A stretch of DNA of 64,000 nucleotides. Origin: Calothrix brevissima NIES-22 (GTDB taxonomy: Bacteria; Cyanobacteriota; Cyanobacteriia; Cyanobacteriales; Nostocaceae). Location of the stretch: contig NZ_AP018207.1 of NCBI RefSeq assembly GCF_002367995.1, forward strand, positions 5,902,646 to 5,966,645, given 5' to 3'. The notes beneath the pieces were generated by a model. It ran no database searches and was not told where the DNA came from. It was given only the letters and a program-made list of their open reading frames with translations. Positions within the stretch are counted from its first letter, which is position 1. The number at the start of each line of letters is the position of its first letter. This document shows positions 7,841-16,677 of the stretch, one piece after another. The translations under genes were made by a program, and so were the position numbers.

Positions 7841-10171
7841 CTACAGCCAATCGTCATCATCATCATCCCAGTTATCTTGATAGCTGGGGCGAGGTTTGCG
7901 CGAAGAGCGATCGCCTGAGGAACGATTATCTCGTCCATAATCTCTGTTAGAATCCCTGCCATAGTCTCTATTTGTATTTGAGTCTCGGCCATAATCCTTG
8001 GTAGAATCCCTGCCATAATCTCTATTGGCGTCTCGGCCATAATCCTTGGTAGAATCCCTGCCATAGTCTCTATTTGAGTCTCTACCATAATCTCGGGTAG
8101 AATCCCTGCCATAGTCTCTATTTGAATCTCTGGTAGAATCCCTGCCATAGTCTCTATTTGAATCTCTACCATAATCTCTGGTAGAATCCCTGCCATAATC
8201 TCTATTGGCGTCTCGTCCATAATCCCTGGTAGAATCACCTCTGCCAAAAGAATCATTCCAGTATGAATCTTTGGGAGAATCGCGATCGCGTTCTTTGTCG
8301 CCACCGGTGAAGATGTCGCGAATTGTACCAAATAAATCGTCGTCTTCGTCCTCAGCATAATACTGGCGGACTTCCCGGTTTAATTCATACAAAGCATCTT
8401 GCAAATCGGCGTAAGCTTGATCGATTCCGCGATCGTCGTTATCTTTTAACGCATCTTTCAATTCGCGAGATATATTATCAATGCGTTGGCGACGACTCCG
8501 CGCAAACTGCATCCCAAATTCTAGCGCTACTTCTCTGAGTTGGCGTTCGGCTTGACCAATTAAACCTTCAGATCGAGTGCGTTTTTCTACTCTTTCTTTG
8601 CGTTCTCTGTCAACATCAGCGTATTTTTGCGCTTCTTGAATCATTCGGTTAACTTCTGACTCGCTTAAAGTCGAAGCACCTTGGATAGTAATACTTTGCT
8701 CTCTACCTGTAGTTCTATCTAAAGCTGTGACTTGTAAAATACCGTTAGCATCAATATCAAATGATACTTGAATTTGGGGAATCCCTCGCGGTGCTGGGGG
8801 GATACCATACAGCTTGAACCGTCCTAAAGACTTGTTATTGGCTGCCATTTCCCGCTCACCCTGTACTACGTGGATTTCCACAGTATTTTGGTTATTTTCT
8901 GATGTGGAGAAGATATCAGAACGGCGGACTGGGATGGTAGTATTGCGGGGAATTAATTTTTTCATCACACCGCCGATGGTTTCTAAACCCACAGATAACG
9001 GCGTAACATCCAACAGCAGCACATCTTTCAGTTCCCCAGCCAAAATACTCGCTTGAATCGCCGCACCAACTGCGACGACTTCATCGGGGTTAACATTTTC
9101 ATTCGGTTCTATCCCAATGAGATCGCGTACTAACTGCTTCACCATTGGAATGCGTGTAGAACCGCCTACTAATACTACTTCTTCAATATCTGCGGGTGAA
9201 AGACCAGAATCTTTCAAAGCGCGTTTAACTGGCGTGCGCAAACGTGCTACCAAATCGCCACATAAATCCTCAAATTGAGCGCGAGTGATGCGGGTTTCTA
9301 AATGTTTGGGGCCGTCCTCAGTAGCGGTGATGAAAGGTAAATTAATATCAGTGACGCTCACAGCAGAAAGTTCAATTTTCGCTTTTTCCGCCGCTTCCAT
9401 CAGCCTTTGTAAAGCTTGGCGATCGCGTCTTAAGTCTACCTCTTCTGCTTCTAAAAATTGCTCTGCTAACCAATCGACAATTTTTCTGTCAAAATCATTA
9501 CCACCAAGCTGCGTATCTCCACTAGTGGCTCTAACCTCAAAAACCCCATCACCAACTTCTAGAATCGATACGTCAAATGTACCGCCACCTAAATCGAATA
9601 CTAATATAGTTTCCGTATTCCCCCGATCCAAGCCATAAGCTAAAGAAGCGGCGGTAGGTTCGTTAAGAATCCGCAACACTTCTAAACCAGCAATTCTCCC
9701 TGCATCGCGAGTAGCTTGGCGCTGGGAATCGTTAAAATAAGCAGGAACCGTAATTACTGCCCCTGTAACTTGTTCACCCAGGTAGGTACTAGCATCATCC
9801 GCCAATTTTTTCAGCACCATTGCCGAAATTTCTTCGGCGGCGAAATCCTTATTCAACCGGGGACAAGCAATTTTAATATTACCAATTTCGTCTTTGCGAA
9901 TAGTATAAGGTACCCGCTTCGATTCCGGATTTAGCTCGCTATATCTCCGCCCAATAAAGCGTTTTACCGCAAAAAAAGTATTTTGGGGATTCAGCACAGT
10001 TTGTCGCCGCGCCATTTGTCCGACAACTCTTTCGCCTTCCTTGCTAAAGCCAACAACGGAGGGGGTTGTGCGCATTCCTTCTGCATTGGCAATCACCACC
10101 GGCTTGCCACCCTCCATCACGGCGACTACTGAGTTGGTTGTACCCAAGTCGATGCCGACTACCTTGCCCAT
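7841..10171 (-). CDS. dnaK1: Molecular chaperone DnaK (Hsp70) with a DYGRD-repeat C-terminal tail
   Basis: The 776-residue Hsp70 begins with [20 protein letters not shown]. It has an intact nucleotide-binding domain (about 1-380; [24 protein letters not shown]) and substrate-binding domain (about 385-560). The helical lid is followed by a long acidic/basic tail. From about residue 645 the tail carries 12 copies of DYGRD, mostly as DYGRDS(T/N)(R/K) octads, before an end rich in acidic residues ([11 protein letters not shown]). It is about 140 residues longer than E. coli DnaK. Cyanobacterial DnaK1 proteins are known for extended C-termini; the DnaK1 label rests on that and is tentative. The usual EEVD-like end is absent. 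A dnaJ gene lies downstream in the same direction, and HIP1 sites occur within the gene. Confidence 0.92.
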   Translation of the reverse strand: MGKVVGIDLGTTNSVVAVMEGGKPVVIANAEGMRTTPSVVGFSKEGERVVGQMARRQTVLNPQNTFFAVKRFIGRRYSELNPESKRVPYTIRKDEIGNIKIACPRLNKDFAAEEISAMVLKKLADDASTYLGEQVTGAVITVPAYFNDSQRQATRDAGRIAGLEVLRILNEPTAASLAYGLDRGNTETILVFDLGGGTFDVSILEVGDGVFEVRATSGDTQLGGNDFDRKIVDWLAEQFLEAEEVDLRRDRQALQRLMEAAEKAKIELSAVSVTDINLPFITATEDGPKHLETRITRAQFEDLCGDLVARLRTPVKRALKDSGLSPADIEEVVLVGGSTRIPMVKQLVRDLIGIEPNENVNPDEVVAVGAAIQASILAGELKDVLLLDVTPLSVGLETIGGVMKKLIPRNTTIPVRRSDIFSTSENNQNTVEIHVVQGEREMAANNKSLGRFKLYGIPPAPRGIPQIQVSFDIDANGILQVTALDRTTGREQSITIQGASTLSESEVNRMIQEAQKYADVDRERKERVEKRTRSEGLIGQAERQLREVALEFGMQFARSRRQRIDNISRELKDALKDNDDRGIDQAYADLQDALYELNREVRQYYAEDEDDDLFGTIRDIFTGGDKERDRDSPKDSYWNDSFGRGDSTRDYGRDANRDYGRDSTRDYGRDSNRDYGRDSTRDSNRDYGRDSTRDYGRDSNRDYGRDSTKDYGRDANRDYGRDSTKDYGRDSNTNRDYGRDSNRDYGRDNRSSGDRSSRKPRPSYQDNWDDDDDDWL
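7905..8240 (-). repeat. Coding minisatellite in the dnaK tail
   Basis: About 330 bp of near-identical 24-bp units encode the DYGRDS(T/N)R octads. Occasional 12-bp or 6-bp indels are seen, such as an extra DSNR and an extra NTNR. Units alternate between two DNA types (agaatccctgccat and aatctctaccat on the + strand), as expected from slipped-strand or unequal exchange. Because no unit contains a stop in the next frame, a second long open frame exists here on the same strand; I regard that frame as a by-product. Confidence 0.85.
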
Positions 10172-10494
10172 GCGTTACTCTTCTCCTAAATGTGTCTTAC
10201 TATATATATTATGATTAGGCGAGAATGCCTCTAGCTTTTTCCTCTAGGGTAAAAACCCGTCAAAGGTATAATAGTCATTATTAAAGTAGACAGGATCGGG
10301 ATTTTAGCTAAATTAGCTAGTTGCAAGACTAGGATAACATTGACAATGGTTGGTGTGTTCAAAGGTGCTTGGTCATTGGTCATTGGTCAATGGTCAATGG
10401 TCAATGGTCAATGGTGATTAGTCATTCTCCTTGTCTCCCTTGTCTCCCCCTCCGTTACGAATTTTTCCCGCCTAGCTGTTGAATAGTTAAAAAA
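10172..10494. other. Divergent spacer dnaK / M28 peptidase with STRR array
   Basis: These 323 bp must contain the dnaK promoter, reading leftward. An A/T-rich segment with a TATATATATTATGATT stretch lies 15-45 bp upstream of the dnaK ATG. I see no CIRCE inverted repeat. A heptamer array of TTGGTCA and then ATGGTCA occupies about 10369-10415. A pyrimidine-rich TCTCCCTTGTC block precedes the peptidase gene. No further gene is seen. Confidence 0.5.
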
Positions 10495-11535
10495 TTGGAT
10501 TTAAAAGCCAGATTACAAACTTACCTTACAGCAATTGCCCGAGAACGCGATCCCTACATGGCGACGGCGGGACATTTCTTTGTCCAAGAATATATTCGAC
10601 AGCAATTTGCTCAATGGGGAAGTGTGGAAATCCACACCTTTGAAGCGGGGGGTAAAACCTGCCAAAATCTGATTTTAAATTTACCGCCTGAAGCTAAACG
10701 GCAAAAACGAAATTTGCCACCAATTTTAATTGGTGCGCATTACGATGGTGTACCGGGTACAGTTGCAGCAGATGATAACGCTACAGGTGTGGCGGTTTTA
10801 TCAAGAAAGGCAGAGGGCAGGAGGCAGAAGGCAGAAGGGAATTCTGATTCCTGCCCTCTGCCACGACCGAAGGGAGTAAGGGTTTAAGACCCCCACCAAA
10901 TTGAAAATTTGGTGGCTCTTGTTTAGGAGGGGTCAGAATCCCCTTCTAAACAAAACCTTCTGCCCTCTGCCCTCTGCCTTCTGCCTTCTTCAATGGAATT
11001 AGCAAGTAAATTTGCAGCGCAACCAGCTAAATATCCTTTGCGGCTGGTGGCGTTTGATATGGAAGAATACGGGTTATTGGGTAGTGCTGACTATGCAGGC
11101 TTATTACGCCAGCAAAAACAACCCTTACGCTTGATGTTATCTTTAGAGATGCTGGGTTATAAGGATTCTACCCCTGGTAGCCAAAGTTATCCACCACCAT
11201 TAGAGAAATTGTACCCCAATACTGGCGATTTTATTGCTTTAATTGGAAATTTGCGGACAATACCCGACTTATTTAGTATGAGTCGGAATATTCGCCAAGC
11301 TGGTATATCTAGTCAATGGCTACCAGTACCGAATCGGGGTTTAATTGTCAGGCAAACTAGACTCAGCGATCATGCACCGTTTTGGGATGCAGGTTATCCG
11401 GCAATTATGGTCACAGATACGGCATTTATGCGCAATCCACATTATCATAAACCGAGTGATGCGATCGCGAGTTTAGATTTAGATTTTCTTGCAGGTGTCT
11501 GTGCGGGGTTAGAAATTGCCATTCGGCGGTTATAA
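10495..11535 (+). pseudogene. M28-family metallopeptidase, interrupted in frame by a foldback insertion
   Basis: Two open segments (10495-10887 and 10993-11535) together encode one M28 aminopeptidase-like protein. The first carries the zinc-site motif GAHYDGVPGTVAADDN (His82, Asp84, Asp93/94). The second carries FDMEEYGLLGS (Glu pair) and NPHYHKPSD (His). Both segments lie in the same frame. They are separated by about 189 bp of repeat DNA with a TAA at 10885-10887. Removing 10804-10992 would join GVAVLS to MELASKF without a frame change, giving a protein of about 283 residues, the usual size for the family. The start is TTG at 10495; a TGA lies 12 bp upstream in frame. As it stands the enzyme should not be made, since the zinc ligands are split. 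Assembly error or excision during growth are alternatives. Confidence 0.85.
10804..10992. mobile_element. Foldback/MITE-like insertion in the M28 peptidase gene
   Basis: The 186-bp unit (10804-10989) is flanked by TCA on both sides, a possible 3-bp target duplication. Its ends are inverted copies of about 34 nt built from GGCAGA(A/G) heptamers. Inside are a perfect 10-bp hairpin (10893-10902 with 10906-10915, CCACCAAATT) and a 13/14-bp hairpin (10919-10932 with 10940-10953, TTGTTTAGGAGGGG). The left end can also fold on itself (GGCAGAGGGCAGGA with its complement near 10847-10861). No coding capacity is present, so it would need a transposase in trans. Insert length plus duplication is divisible by three, so exact excision restores the host frame. 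The same GGCAGAA units recur at 46018-46058. Confidence 0.7.
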
Positions 11536-11539
11536 CCTT

Positions 11540-12475
11540 TTAGTTCCCCAGGCTGACATCTTCGCTATTAGGTAAATTAGCAAAGTGCGATCGCATATTG
11601 GGAGTTAAACTAGTTAAATCATCAATATTGCGCTTCATCGTCTGACAAATTGTATCCAAAGGTAAATCGTTAGCATCATAACCAAACGGATTTTCGATTT
11701 CTAAACCAATAGCCTCAATTCCAAATAAAGTAAAACTCACTAAAGCAGTAACTAAACCCGTCCACAAACCCAAACTACTCACCATTTGAAAAGGTAGCAA
11801 CAAGCAGTAAAGTAATAACAGTTGCTTGAGATGAATAGCATAAGCAAGCGGCATCGGTGTTCTTAAAATTCGCTCGCAAATTCCTAAATTATCTACCAAA
11901 TTATTCAATAATTCTTGCATAGATATTAACTGGTAGCTATTTAAGCGATCGCGGTTATATTGTCCTTGTAAATAATCGCCAATCCAAAATGCCACCTCAA
12001 TGGGAGGATTATTCATGATTTTTAATTCTAAATACATCGAAGATGGCATTAATTCTTTTAATTCATGATTTACAGGTTCTCCCCGTAAATGCAATTTAGT
12101 CGCCACAGCAAAAGCTACTAATAAATTTAAAGCAGTTTTTTTATCTTTTCTATCTTCTGGAGAAACTTCCTCAACACTCACCCATATTTGTCGAGCCAAA
12201 TTTCTTGTGGTATTGACTATCGCACCCCAACTTTTTCTCCCTTCCCAGAAACGTTCGTAAGCTGTATTTGTGCGAAAAACCAGTAATAAACCTAAAACAA
12301 TACTCGGAATTACACTGCCTAAAATAGGTTGGGAAACAGGAAGCTTAAAATTATAAAGTATGGAAACAACAGTCCCAAAAATCCCACATAGGATCACATT
12401 TTTAGCTATTGTCTTGAGAACCGACCCTTTAACCTGTAAAACTAGAGGAATTTTTTTTGCTTTATCATCTACCAT
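11540..12475 (-). CDS. Bestrophin-family ion channel protein
   Basis: The 311-residue membrane protein has four probable membrane regions: near 20-40 (NVILCGIFGTVVSILYN), 50-70 (VIPSIVLGLLLVFRTNTAY), and two adjacent helices around 220-255 (LLLYCLLLPFQMVSSLGLW, VTALVSFTLFGIEAIG). It contains the family signatures AYERFWEGRKSWG and ENPFGYDANDLPLD, the latter being the cytoplasmic segment after the last helix. Bacterial bestrophins form pentameric channels; in plants a homologue (VCCN1) tunes the thylakoid proton-motive force. The local role is unknown. It is convergent with the broken M28 gene, with only 4 bp between stop codons. Confidence 0.88.
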   Translation of the reverse strand: MVDDKAKKIPLVLQVKGSVLKTIAKNVILCGIFGTVVSILYNFKLPVSQPILGSVIPSIVLGLLLVFRTNTAYERFWEGRKSWGAIVNTTRNLARQIWVSVEEVSPEDRKDKKTALNLLVAFAVATKLHLRGEPVNHELKELMPSSMYLELKIMNNPPIEVAFWIGDYLQGQYNRDRLNSYQLISMQELLNNLVDNLGICERILRTPMPLAYAIHLKQLLLLYCLLLPFQMVSSLGLWTGLVTALVSFTLFGIEAIGLEIENPFGYDANDLPLDTICQTMKRNIDDLTSLTPNMRSHFANLPNSEDVSLGN

Positions 12476-13052
12476 ATAACTGACCTAAATAACCCATTGC
12501 AATTGACATTCTAAAGATAATAACTCTAGGTGTAGCACAATCTGGTTTTTTTATACTGTTCTCAATCAATTATGCATTGATGTTGCGTTCGCGAAGCCTG
12601 TGCGAAGCACTCTCGCTCTCAACCAACTTTTAGACCGAATTGCGTAATATAAACATGCTTGAAACCCTTACCAATGACAAATGACAAAGCGCAAAGTCTG
12701 AGCACCGGCTTCCGGCGCTCAGAACTTTAGGGACTTCCAGAGAATAAATTACCCAATGTATTTAATGAGATTTTTCTTTACTCCCCCTGCCCTCTGCTCC
12801 CTGCCTGCTTAGTGATTGGTTATTTTTTTAATTGGAAGTCCCTGGTAAGAATGACAGACCTCTCCTGTCGCAGACGTTAAGCGTAGCTTGCTTCCCCGCA
12901 GGGGTACGCCAGTTGTCTTGAATTGCGCCGACCTACTTATAACAACAAATCATAAAAATTTAGCAAAATTTAAACAGCAAAAATGCAAAACCAAAATGAT
13001 AGTTTTTGATTTTGCATTTTAACTTTAGGCGATAAATGTATTAAATAAACCT
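12476..13052. other. Spacer with several dispersed cyanobacterial repeats
   Basis: This 577-bp spacer lies between the 5' end of the bestrophin gene and the 3' end of the secreted Cys protein gene. It holds a GCGTTCGCGAAGC-type repeat at about 12584-12620, an AAACCCTTACCAATGAC block at about 12661-12680 that recurs at 42730 and 53890, a 36-bp palindrome at 12693-12728, and a GCGTAGCTTGCTTCCCCGC-type repeat at about 12876-12910. No gene is seen. Confidence 0.55.
12693..12728. repeat. 36-bp hairpin repeat, copy 1
   Basis: The inverted repeat AAAGTCTGAGCaCCGG is closed by a short CTT loop and followed by its near-complement (CCGGCGCTCAGAACTTT). A second copy at 20709-20770 keeps the outer arms but carries about 25 extra bases near the loop. 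It could form a hairpin in RNA; no T-tract follows, so it is not a classical terminator. Confidence 0.75.
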
Positions 13053-13439
13053 CTAGAGAGGTAATCCCGGTAATCCTCGTAAATTGCGTAAAGCACTAAC
13101 ACAAGCCGGACAATCACAACCAAATAAAGCTATAGCTGCATTACTCTCTTCGTCAGTAAATTCTAGTTTTGCCGACTCGCCAGTTACGCCTTGGGTTGAT
13201 GCTACAACTTGTGTTGATTTAGCCGCAACCGCATTATTGTTATTAGTACGGCGAATACAAACTAAAGGTGTAGGATAAGCGCCGTGGGGAGAATGTACAC
13301 ATGCACGCCCATCAGCAGTATAAATTACTTCAGTTGTGCGCACCGCAGCATGAGCCGGGTGACTCATCATCACCATAGACAACATCGATGTAAAAACTGT
13401 CGGGGTGGAGAGCAAATGTAACAGAAATTTCTTATTCAT
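13053..13439 (-). CDS. Secreted small Cys-containing protein, unknown family
   Basis: Starting at the ATG at 13437-13439 gives 128 residues. The N-terminus is a Sec signal peptide, with Lys3-Lys4, a long hydrophobic core and probable cleavage at SHPAHA|AV near residue 31. The mature part of about 97 residues has four cysteines: one in GRACVHS, one in PLVCIRR, and the C-terminal CDCPAC motif (three Cys counting both ends), which could bind metal or form disulfides. A TTG 21 bp upstream is an alternative start; an AAAGG sequence at a loose 11-nt spacing favours the ATG. I do not recognise the family and give no function. It lies alone between two repeat-bearing spacers. Confidence 0.65.
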   Translation of the reverse strand: MNKKFLLHLLSTPTVFTSMLSMVMMSHPAHAAVRTTEVIYTADGRACVHSPHGAYPTPLVCIRRTNNNNAVAAKSTQVVASTQGVTGESAKLEFTDEESNAAIALFGCDCPACVSALRNLRGLPGLPL

Positions 13440-13732
13440 CTCATTAATAACCTTTCGCAATTCAGCAAAACGGAACTAGGTAATTTGTCGCATTATTTTT
13501 GGGTAATCTTTTAAGTATTTATCCCATTATTTTTAACACTTGGAACTCAAACATAAAAGATTAAGAAGCATTCTATCAAAAGCAATTTATTAAATATATA
13601 TCGTTGGAAGTATCATTCATATGACATTTATTTGACATTTATTTGACATTCATGTGTCACCTATGACAAATTATTATTAATAATGGTGAGCAATGCCCAC
13701 CATATCTAGAGAAAAAATGCGAAAATTTGAGA

Positions 13733-14800
13733 TTATTGCCAAGCTCGGTCATATTGAACTGGCCAGAGTTTATCATGTCCTAGCTGTTTTGCTGCCAGAT
13801 GTGGCCAGTAAGGATTGCGCAATAATTCACGACCTAACAAGACAATATCAGCGCTACCTGTACGAATGATTTTGTCTGCTTGTTCTGGTGATGTAATTAA
13901 GCCAACTGCGCCTGTATCAATATTTGCTTCGCGGCGGATGCGTTCGGCAAACTGAGTTTGATAACCAGGTTTGAGGGGAATATTAATACCCGGTATAATG
14001 CCACCGGAGGAGCAATCTATTAAATCCACACCTAAAGACTTGAGTTTGTCGCTTAAAGCCACACTTTGCTCAATATCCCAGCCTTTGTCTACCCAATCAG
14101 TTGCAGAAATTCGCACAAATAATGGATGTGTTTCCGGCCAAACTTCGCGTACACCTTGAACGATTTCTCTAAGCAATCGGGTACGATTTTCAAAGCTACC
14201 ACCATAATCATCGGTGCGAGTATTCGCTAAGGGTGAAAGGAACTGGTGTATTAAATAACCATGCGCTGCATGAATTTCGATGACTTTGAAGCCAGCTTGT
14301 AAAGAACGTTGCGCAGCTTTGACAAAAGCCTCTGTAACTTGTTTAATACCTTCAATGGTCAAGGCTTCTGGTATGGGACTATCTTTACTAAATGCGATCG
14401 CACTACTGGAAACTAAAGGCCGCCAACCTTCCTGATTTTCATCTAAAAATTTTCCTCCCTTGCTGGGTTTGGCTGTGCTGGCTTTTCTCCCCGCATGAGC
14501 CAGTTGTATCCCCGCTACTGCGCCAAAATTATGAATTAATTCGACGATTTGAGCTAAATTCTCAACATGTTCATCTAACCAAATTCCTAAATCTTGGGGA
14601 CTAATGCGTCCTCTTGGTTCTACTGCTGCTGCTTCTGTTAAAACTAAACCAGAACCGCCGACTGCGCGGGAAGCTAAATGTATTTTGTGCCATTCATTAG
14701 CATAACCATTAGTACTAGAATATTGACACATCGGTGAAACGGCAATGCGGTTGCGAAAAGTAACTTCACGAATCCTGAATGCTTCAAACAATTGTGCCAT
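13733..14800 (-). CDS. NADH:flavin oxidoreductase, Old Yellow Enzyme (YqjM/NamA-like)
   Basis: The 355-residue TIM-barrel flavoprotein begins MAQLFEAFRIREVTFRNRIAV. Hallmarks of the YqjM/xenobiotic reductase A subfamily are visible: SPMCQYSS with the Cys that tunes FMN potential, an EIHAAHGYLIHQFLSP segment holding the substrate-binding His pair and tyrosine, and DDYGGSFENRTRLL. The C-terminal FMN-phosphate segment reads LITSPEQADKI and DIVLLGRELLRNPYWP. It should reduce activated alkenes with NAD(P)H in the cytoplasm; the natural substrate is unknown. Length and start agree with the family. It stands alone, with the next gene 885 bp upstream. Confidence 0.92.
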   Translation of the reverse strand: MAQLFEAFRIREVTFRNRIAVSPMCQYSSTNGYANEWHKIHLASRAVGGSGLVLTEAAAVEPRGRISPQDLGIWLDEHVENLAQIVELIHNFGAVAGIQLAHAGRKASTAKPSKGGKFLDENQEGWRPLVSSSAIAFSKDSPIPEALTIEGIKQVTEAFVKAAQRSLQAGFKVIEIHAAHGYLIHQFLSPLANTRTDDYGGSFENRTRLLREIVQGVREVWPETHPLFVRISATDWVDKGWDIEQSVALSDKLKSLGVDLIDCSSGGIIPGINIPLKPGYQTQFAERIRREANIDTGAVGLITSPEQADKIIRTGSADIVLLGRELLRNPYWPHLAAKQLGHDKLWPVQYDRAWQ

Positions 14801-15685
14801 TTTTATAGATTCCTTCTCTTGCTAGGTGAAAGAAATTAGTAATAGATTTACGCAGTAGACCTAAGTTGCTAACAATTTTCTAGATGTTTGCTGCTACCTA
14901 CTGATTGAGGTGAGCAAAGCAATAACTAACAGAAATAATCTGAGAGTATAAACATAATTACACAGCAATAATCTACATCTGTAAGTGCCAAGAGTATGAA
15001 TCTAGTATCCTACAGATGAGAGATTAGGCATTTATTTTGCTGGGTTGCTAGATCCCCGACTTCTCTAAGAAGTCGGGGATCTGAGCACCACCAACTTTTC
15101 ACAGTCTCATCCCTAGAATTGGCATCTATGCTACTCAACTCCTAAACTAAGTTCTAATATTCAAGTTATTACAAAATTTGCCAATAATAGATAAATAGAT
15201 TATGTAATTAAAAATCCTCCTATATCATGGGTGATTCTTTGATAAAAATATGCAACTAATTCACTCATTATTCCACAATCTCATATTTTTATCATCTGTT
15301 CAATACTTGATGAATACTGAGTCTAAAAAATCAGCTTATTCTTAATATTTTTGTAAGTTTTACTTGTTTTTAGCAGCTAAATGATGGCTGAAACTTAAGT
15401 TTAGGTATCTTGAAAATTAATGAGTAAGGAAATTTTCAAAATATCAATTTATTAATTATGTGATGAGGAACACAAATTTCACCTTCAGGCGATCGCCTGG
15501 AAATCATAATGATTTTATAGCTGTTTTGTACAAGATGTAATACACTACTTTAACCAAGCAGCCAAATATTTTCAAATCTAGAGAAAATTATATAGCGTTT
15601 CCCAGTCCAATGAAGTACACACCAATTTATTCACTGTTCCCTGTTCCCTGTTCCCTAAAACGAAAAAACTTTGTACCTTACTAGC
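14801..15685. other. Long AT-rich spacer with one perfect hairpin
   Basis: These 885 bp separate two divergently transcribed genes, the Old Yellow Enzyme and the response regulator. Apart from the perfect 15-bp hairpin at 15050-15082, a HIP1-containing segment near 15487 and a TGTTCCC triplet repeat near 15640, I see nothing distinctive. There is no open frame with convincing features and no tRNA. Length and composition would allow a small RNA, but nothing in the sequence proves one. Confidence 0.4.
15050..15082. repeat. Perfect 15-bp hairpin repeat, copy 1
   Basis: AGATCCCCGACTTCT is followed by a CTA loop and its exact complement. A second copy lies at 36906-36938 with loop TGT and one G-T wobble. 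No T-tract follows on either strand, so this is probably a dispersed palindromic element rather than an ordinary terminator. Confidence 0.85.
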
Positions 15686-16084
15686 ATGAGAACGGCTATA
15701 ATGCGTGGCAAAATTCTCGTAGTTGCTAATGATCTAGCAGTTAGAAACTTAACGGAGCGGTTCTTAACTAAACTGAACTACCAAGTAGACACTGCTGCTG
15801 ATATCGAAACAGCAAGGGCTATATTCCAAATCTTGCGCCCAGATTTGGTAATTTTAGATATGACTTTGCCTGATAATAATATCCACGAATTTCGCCAAGA
15901 GATCCAAATTATTGGGGAAGCATTTGTACTTATGCTGACTAATTATTTAGATTCAGGTATAGAAGTTGGTGAATATCTCCGCAAACCATTTGCTTTAGGA
16001 GAATTGGAGGTAAAAGTATCGAAGATTTTGTCTGGTGGAAATGACGATGGCTGGGGCTACTATAATAGCGATCGCATTTTTTGA
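15686..16084 (+). CDS. Stand-alone response-regulator receiver domain, divergent
   Basis: About 132 residues forming a single REC fold with no output domain. The phosphorylation segment LVILDMTLPD keeps the aspartate. The conserved Thr is in LMLTNYLDSG and the Lys in RKPFALGE. The usual acidic pair after beta-1 is altered (ILVVANDLAV, with one Asp), so Mg binding may be weakened. Start choice is uncertain: ATG at 15686, ATG at 15701 (MRGKILVV), and a TTG at 15671 are all in frame, and none has a strong ribosome-binding site. There is no kinase gene nearby. It may act as a CheY-like phospho-relay or phosphate sink. Confidence 0.75.
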   Translation: MRTAIMRGKILVVANDLAVRNLTERFLTKLNYQVDTAADIETARAIFQILRPDLVILDMTLPDNNIHEFRQEIQIIGEAFVLMLTNYLDSGIEVGEYLRKPFALGELEVKVSKILSGGNDDGWGYYNSDRIF

Positions 16085-16247
16085 GCAGATATCACACCAG
16101 AATCTCTGGTAAATTGATTGGGCACTTAGGCCAGGTTAATCCGTCATAAATATACATCATAGATAAATCTTGGTTATACAGTCATGTAAAACCAGAGATT
16201 TTCTGACAAAAAAATATAATGTTGCAGGTAATTTTTAGGATAAAAAC

Positions 16248-16637
16248 GTGAAAAAAGCCATAATTATCAAGACAATCCTCGCATCATTGGGATTTTTAAC
16301 TTTTTTCAGCCCAAATCAGGCTTCAGCGCAACTAATCCCCCAACCTTGGGTTTCTGTGGGTGGAAATGATGGCGATGTTACCTATGCTGTAGGTGCGAGA
16401 GCGTTAAATTTAGGCGTGGAAGTAGGCGCAGGGCCTGACGGTTCTACAGGGGTAGATGTTTTAAAATTTATTAGTCTCCCAGTAATATCTCCTTATGTTG
16501 GGTTGGGATATTATTCTGAAGATAAAGGCGTTGCTGTTTCTGGTGGCGTTCAGGTAGGCGCTACAGATCATGTTTTTGTAGGCGCTGGTTATAATTCTGT
16601 GCGCGGCTTTAATGGACAGTTAGGTGTGAGATTTTAA
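16248..16637 (+). CDS. Small exported beta-rich (outer-membrane-like) protein
   Basis: 129 residues with a clear Sec signal peptide: MKKAIIIKTILASLG, then a hydrophobic run, then cleavage near NQASA|QL at about residue 28. The mature part of about 100 residues alternates Gly and Val/Tyr (YVGLGYYSEDKGVAVSGGV, VFVGAGYNSV) and ends in GVRF. A terminal aromatic after alternating residues is typical of outer-membrane beta strands. Its size would allow only a very small barrel or a sheet within an oligomer. No family is recognised. A weak AGGA-like site precedes the ATG. It lies just before a 31-bp direct repeat and the convergent C39 exporter gene. Confidence 0.65.
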   Translation: MKKAIIIKTILASLGFLTFFSPNQASAQLIPQPWVSVGGNDGDVTYAVGARALNLGVEVGAGPDGSTGVDVLKFISLPVISPYVGLGYYSEDKGVAVSGGVQVGATDHVFVGAGYNSVRGFNGQLGVRF

Positions 16638-16645
16638 ATTAATAT

Positions 16646-16676
16646 AGAGACGCGATAACCCTTGTCTGTACAATAT
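16646..16676. repeat. 31-bp direct repeat, left copy
   Basis: A 31-bp block starting AGAGACGCGATAACCCTTG and ending GTACAATAT is repeated exactly, in the same orientation, at 20564-20594. The two copies bracket the C39 exporter and HlyD genes. A weak AGAC/GTCT pairing is possible inside. It resembles a decayed member of the widespread GAGACGCGAT...ATCGCGTCTC cyanobacterial repeats. Confidence 0.9.
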
Positions 16677-16677
16677 A

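Noticed and set aside
7822-8358. A 178-codon open frame on the minus strand inside the dnaK tail
   Set aside because: It is a by-product of the repeat, which lacks stops in a second frame. Its composition ([11 protein letters not shown] repeats) has no independent support.
14801-15685. A non-coding RNA gene in the 885-bp spacer
   Set aside because: Only one hairpin, shared with another locus, is visible; there is no promoter-terminator pair to support an RNA gene.
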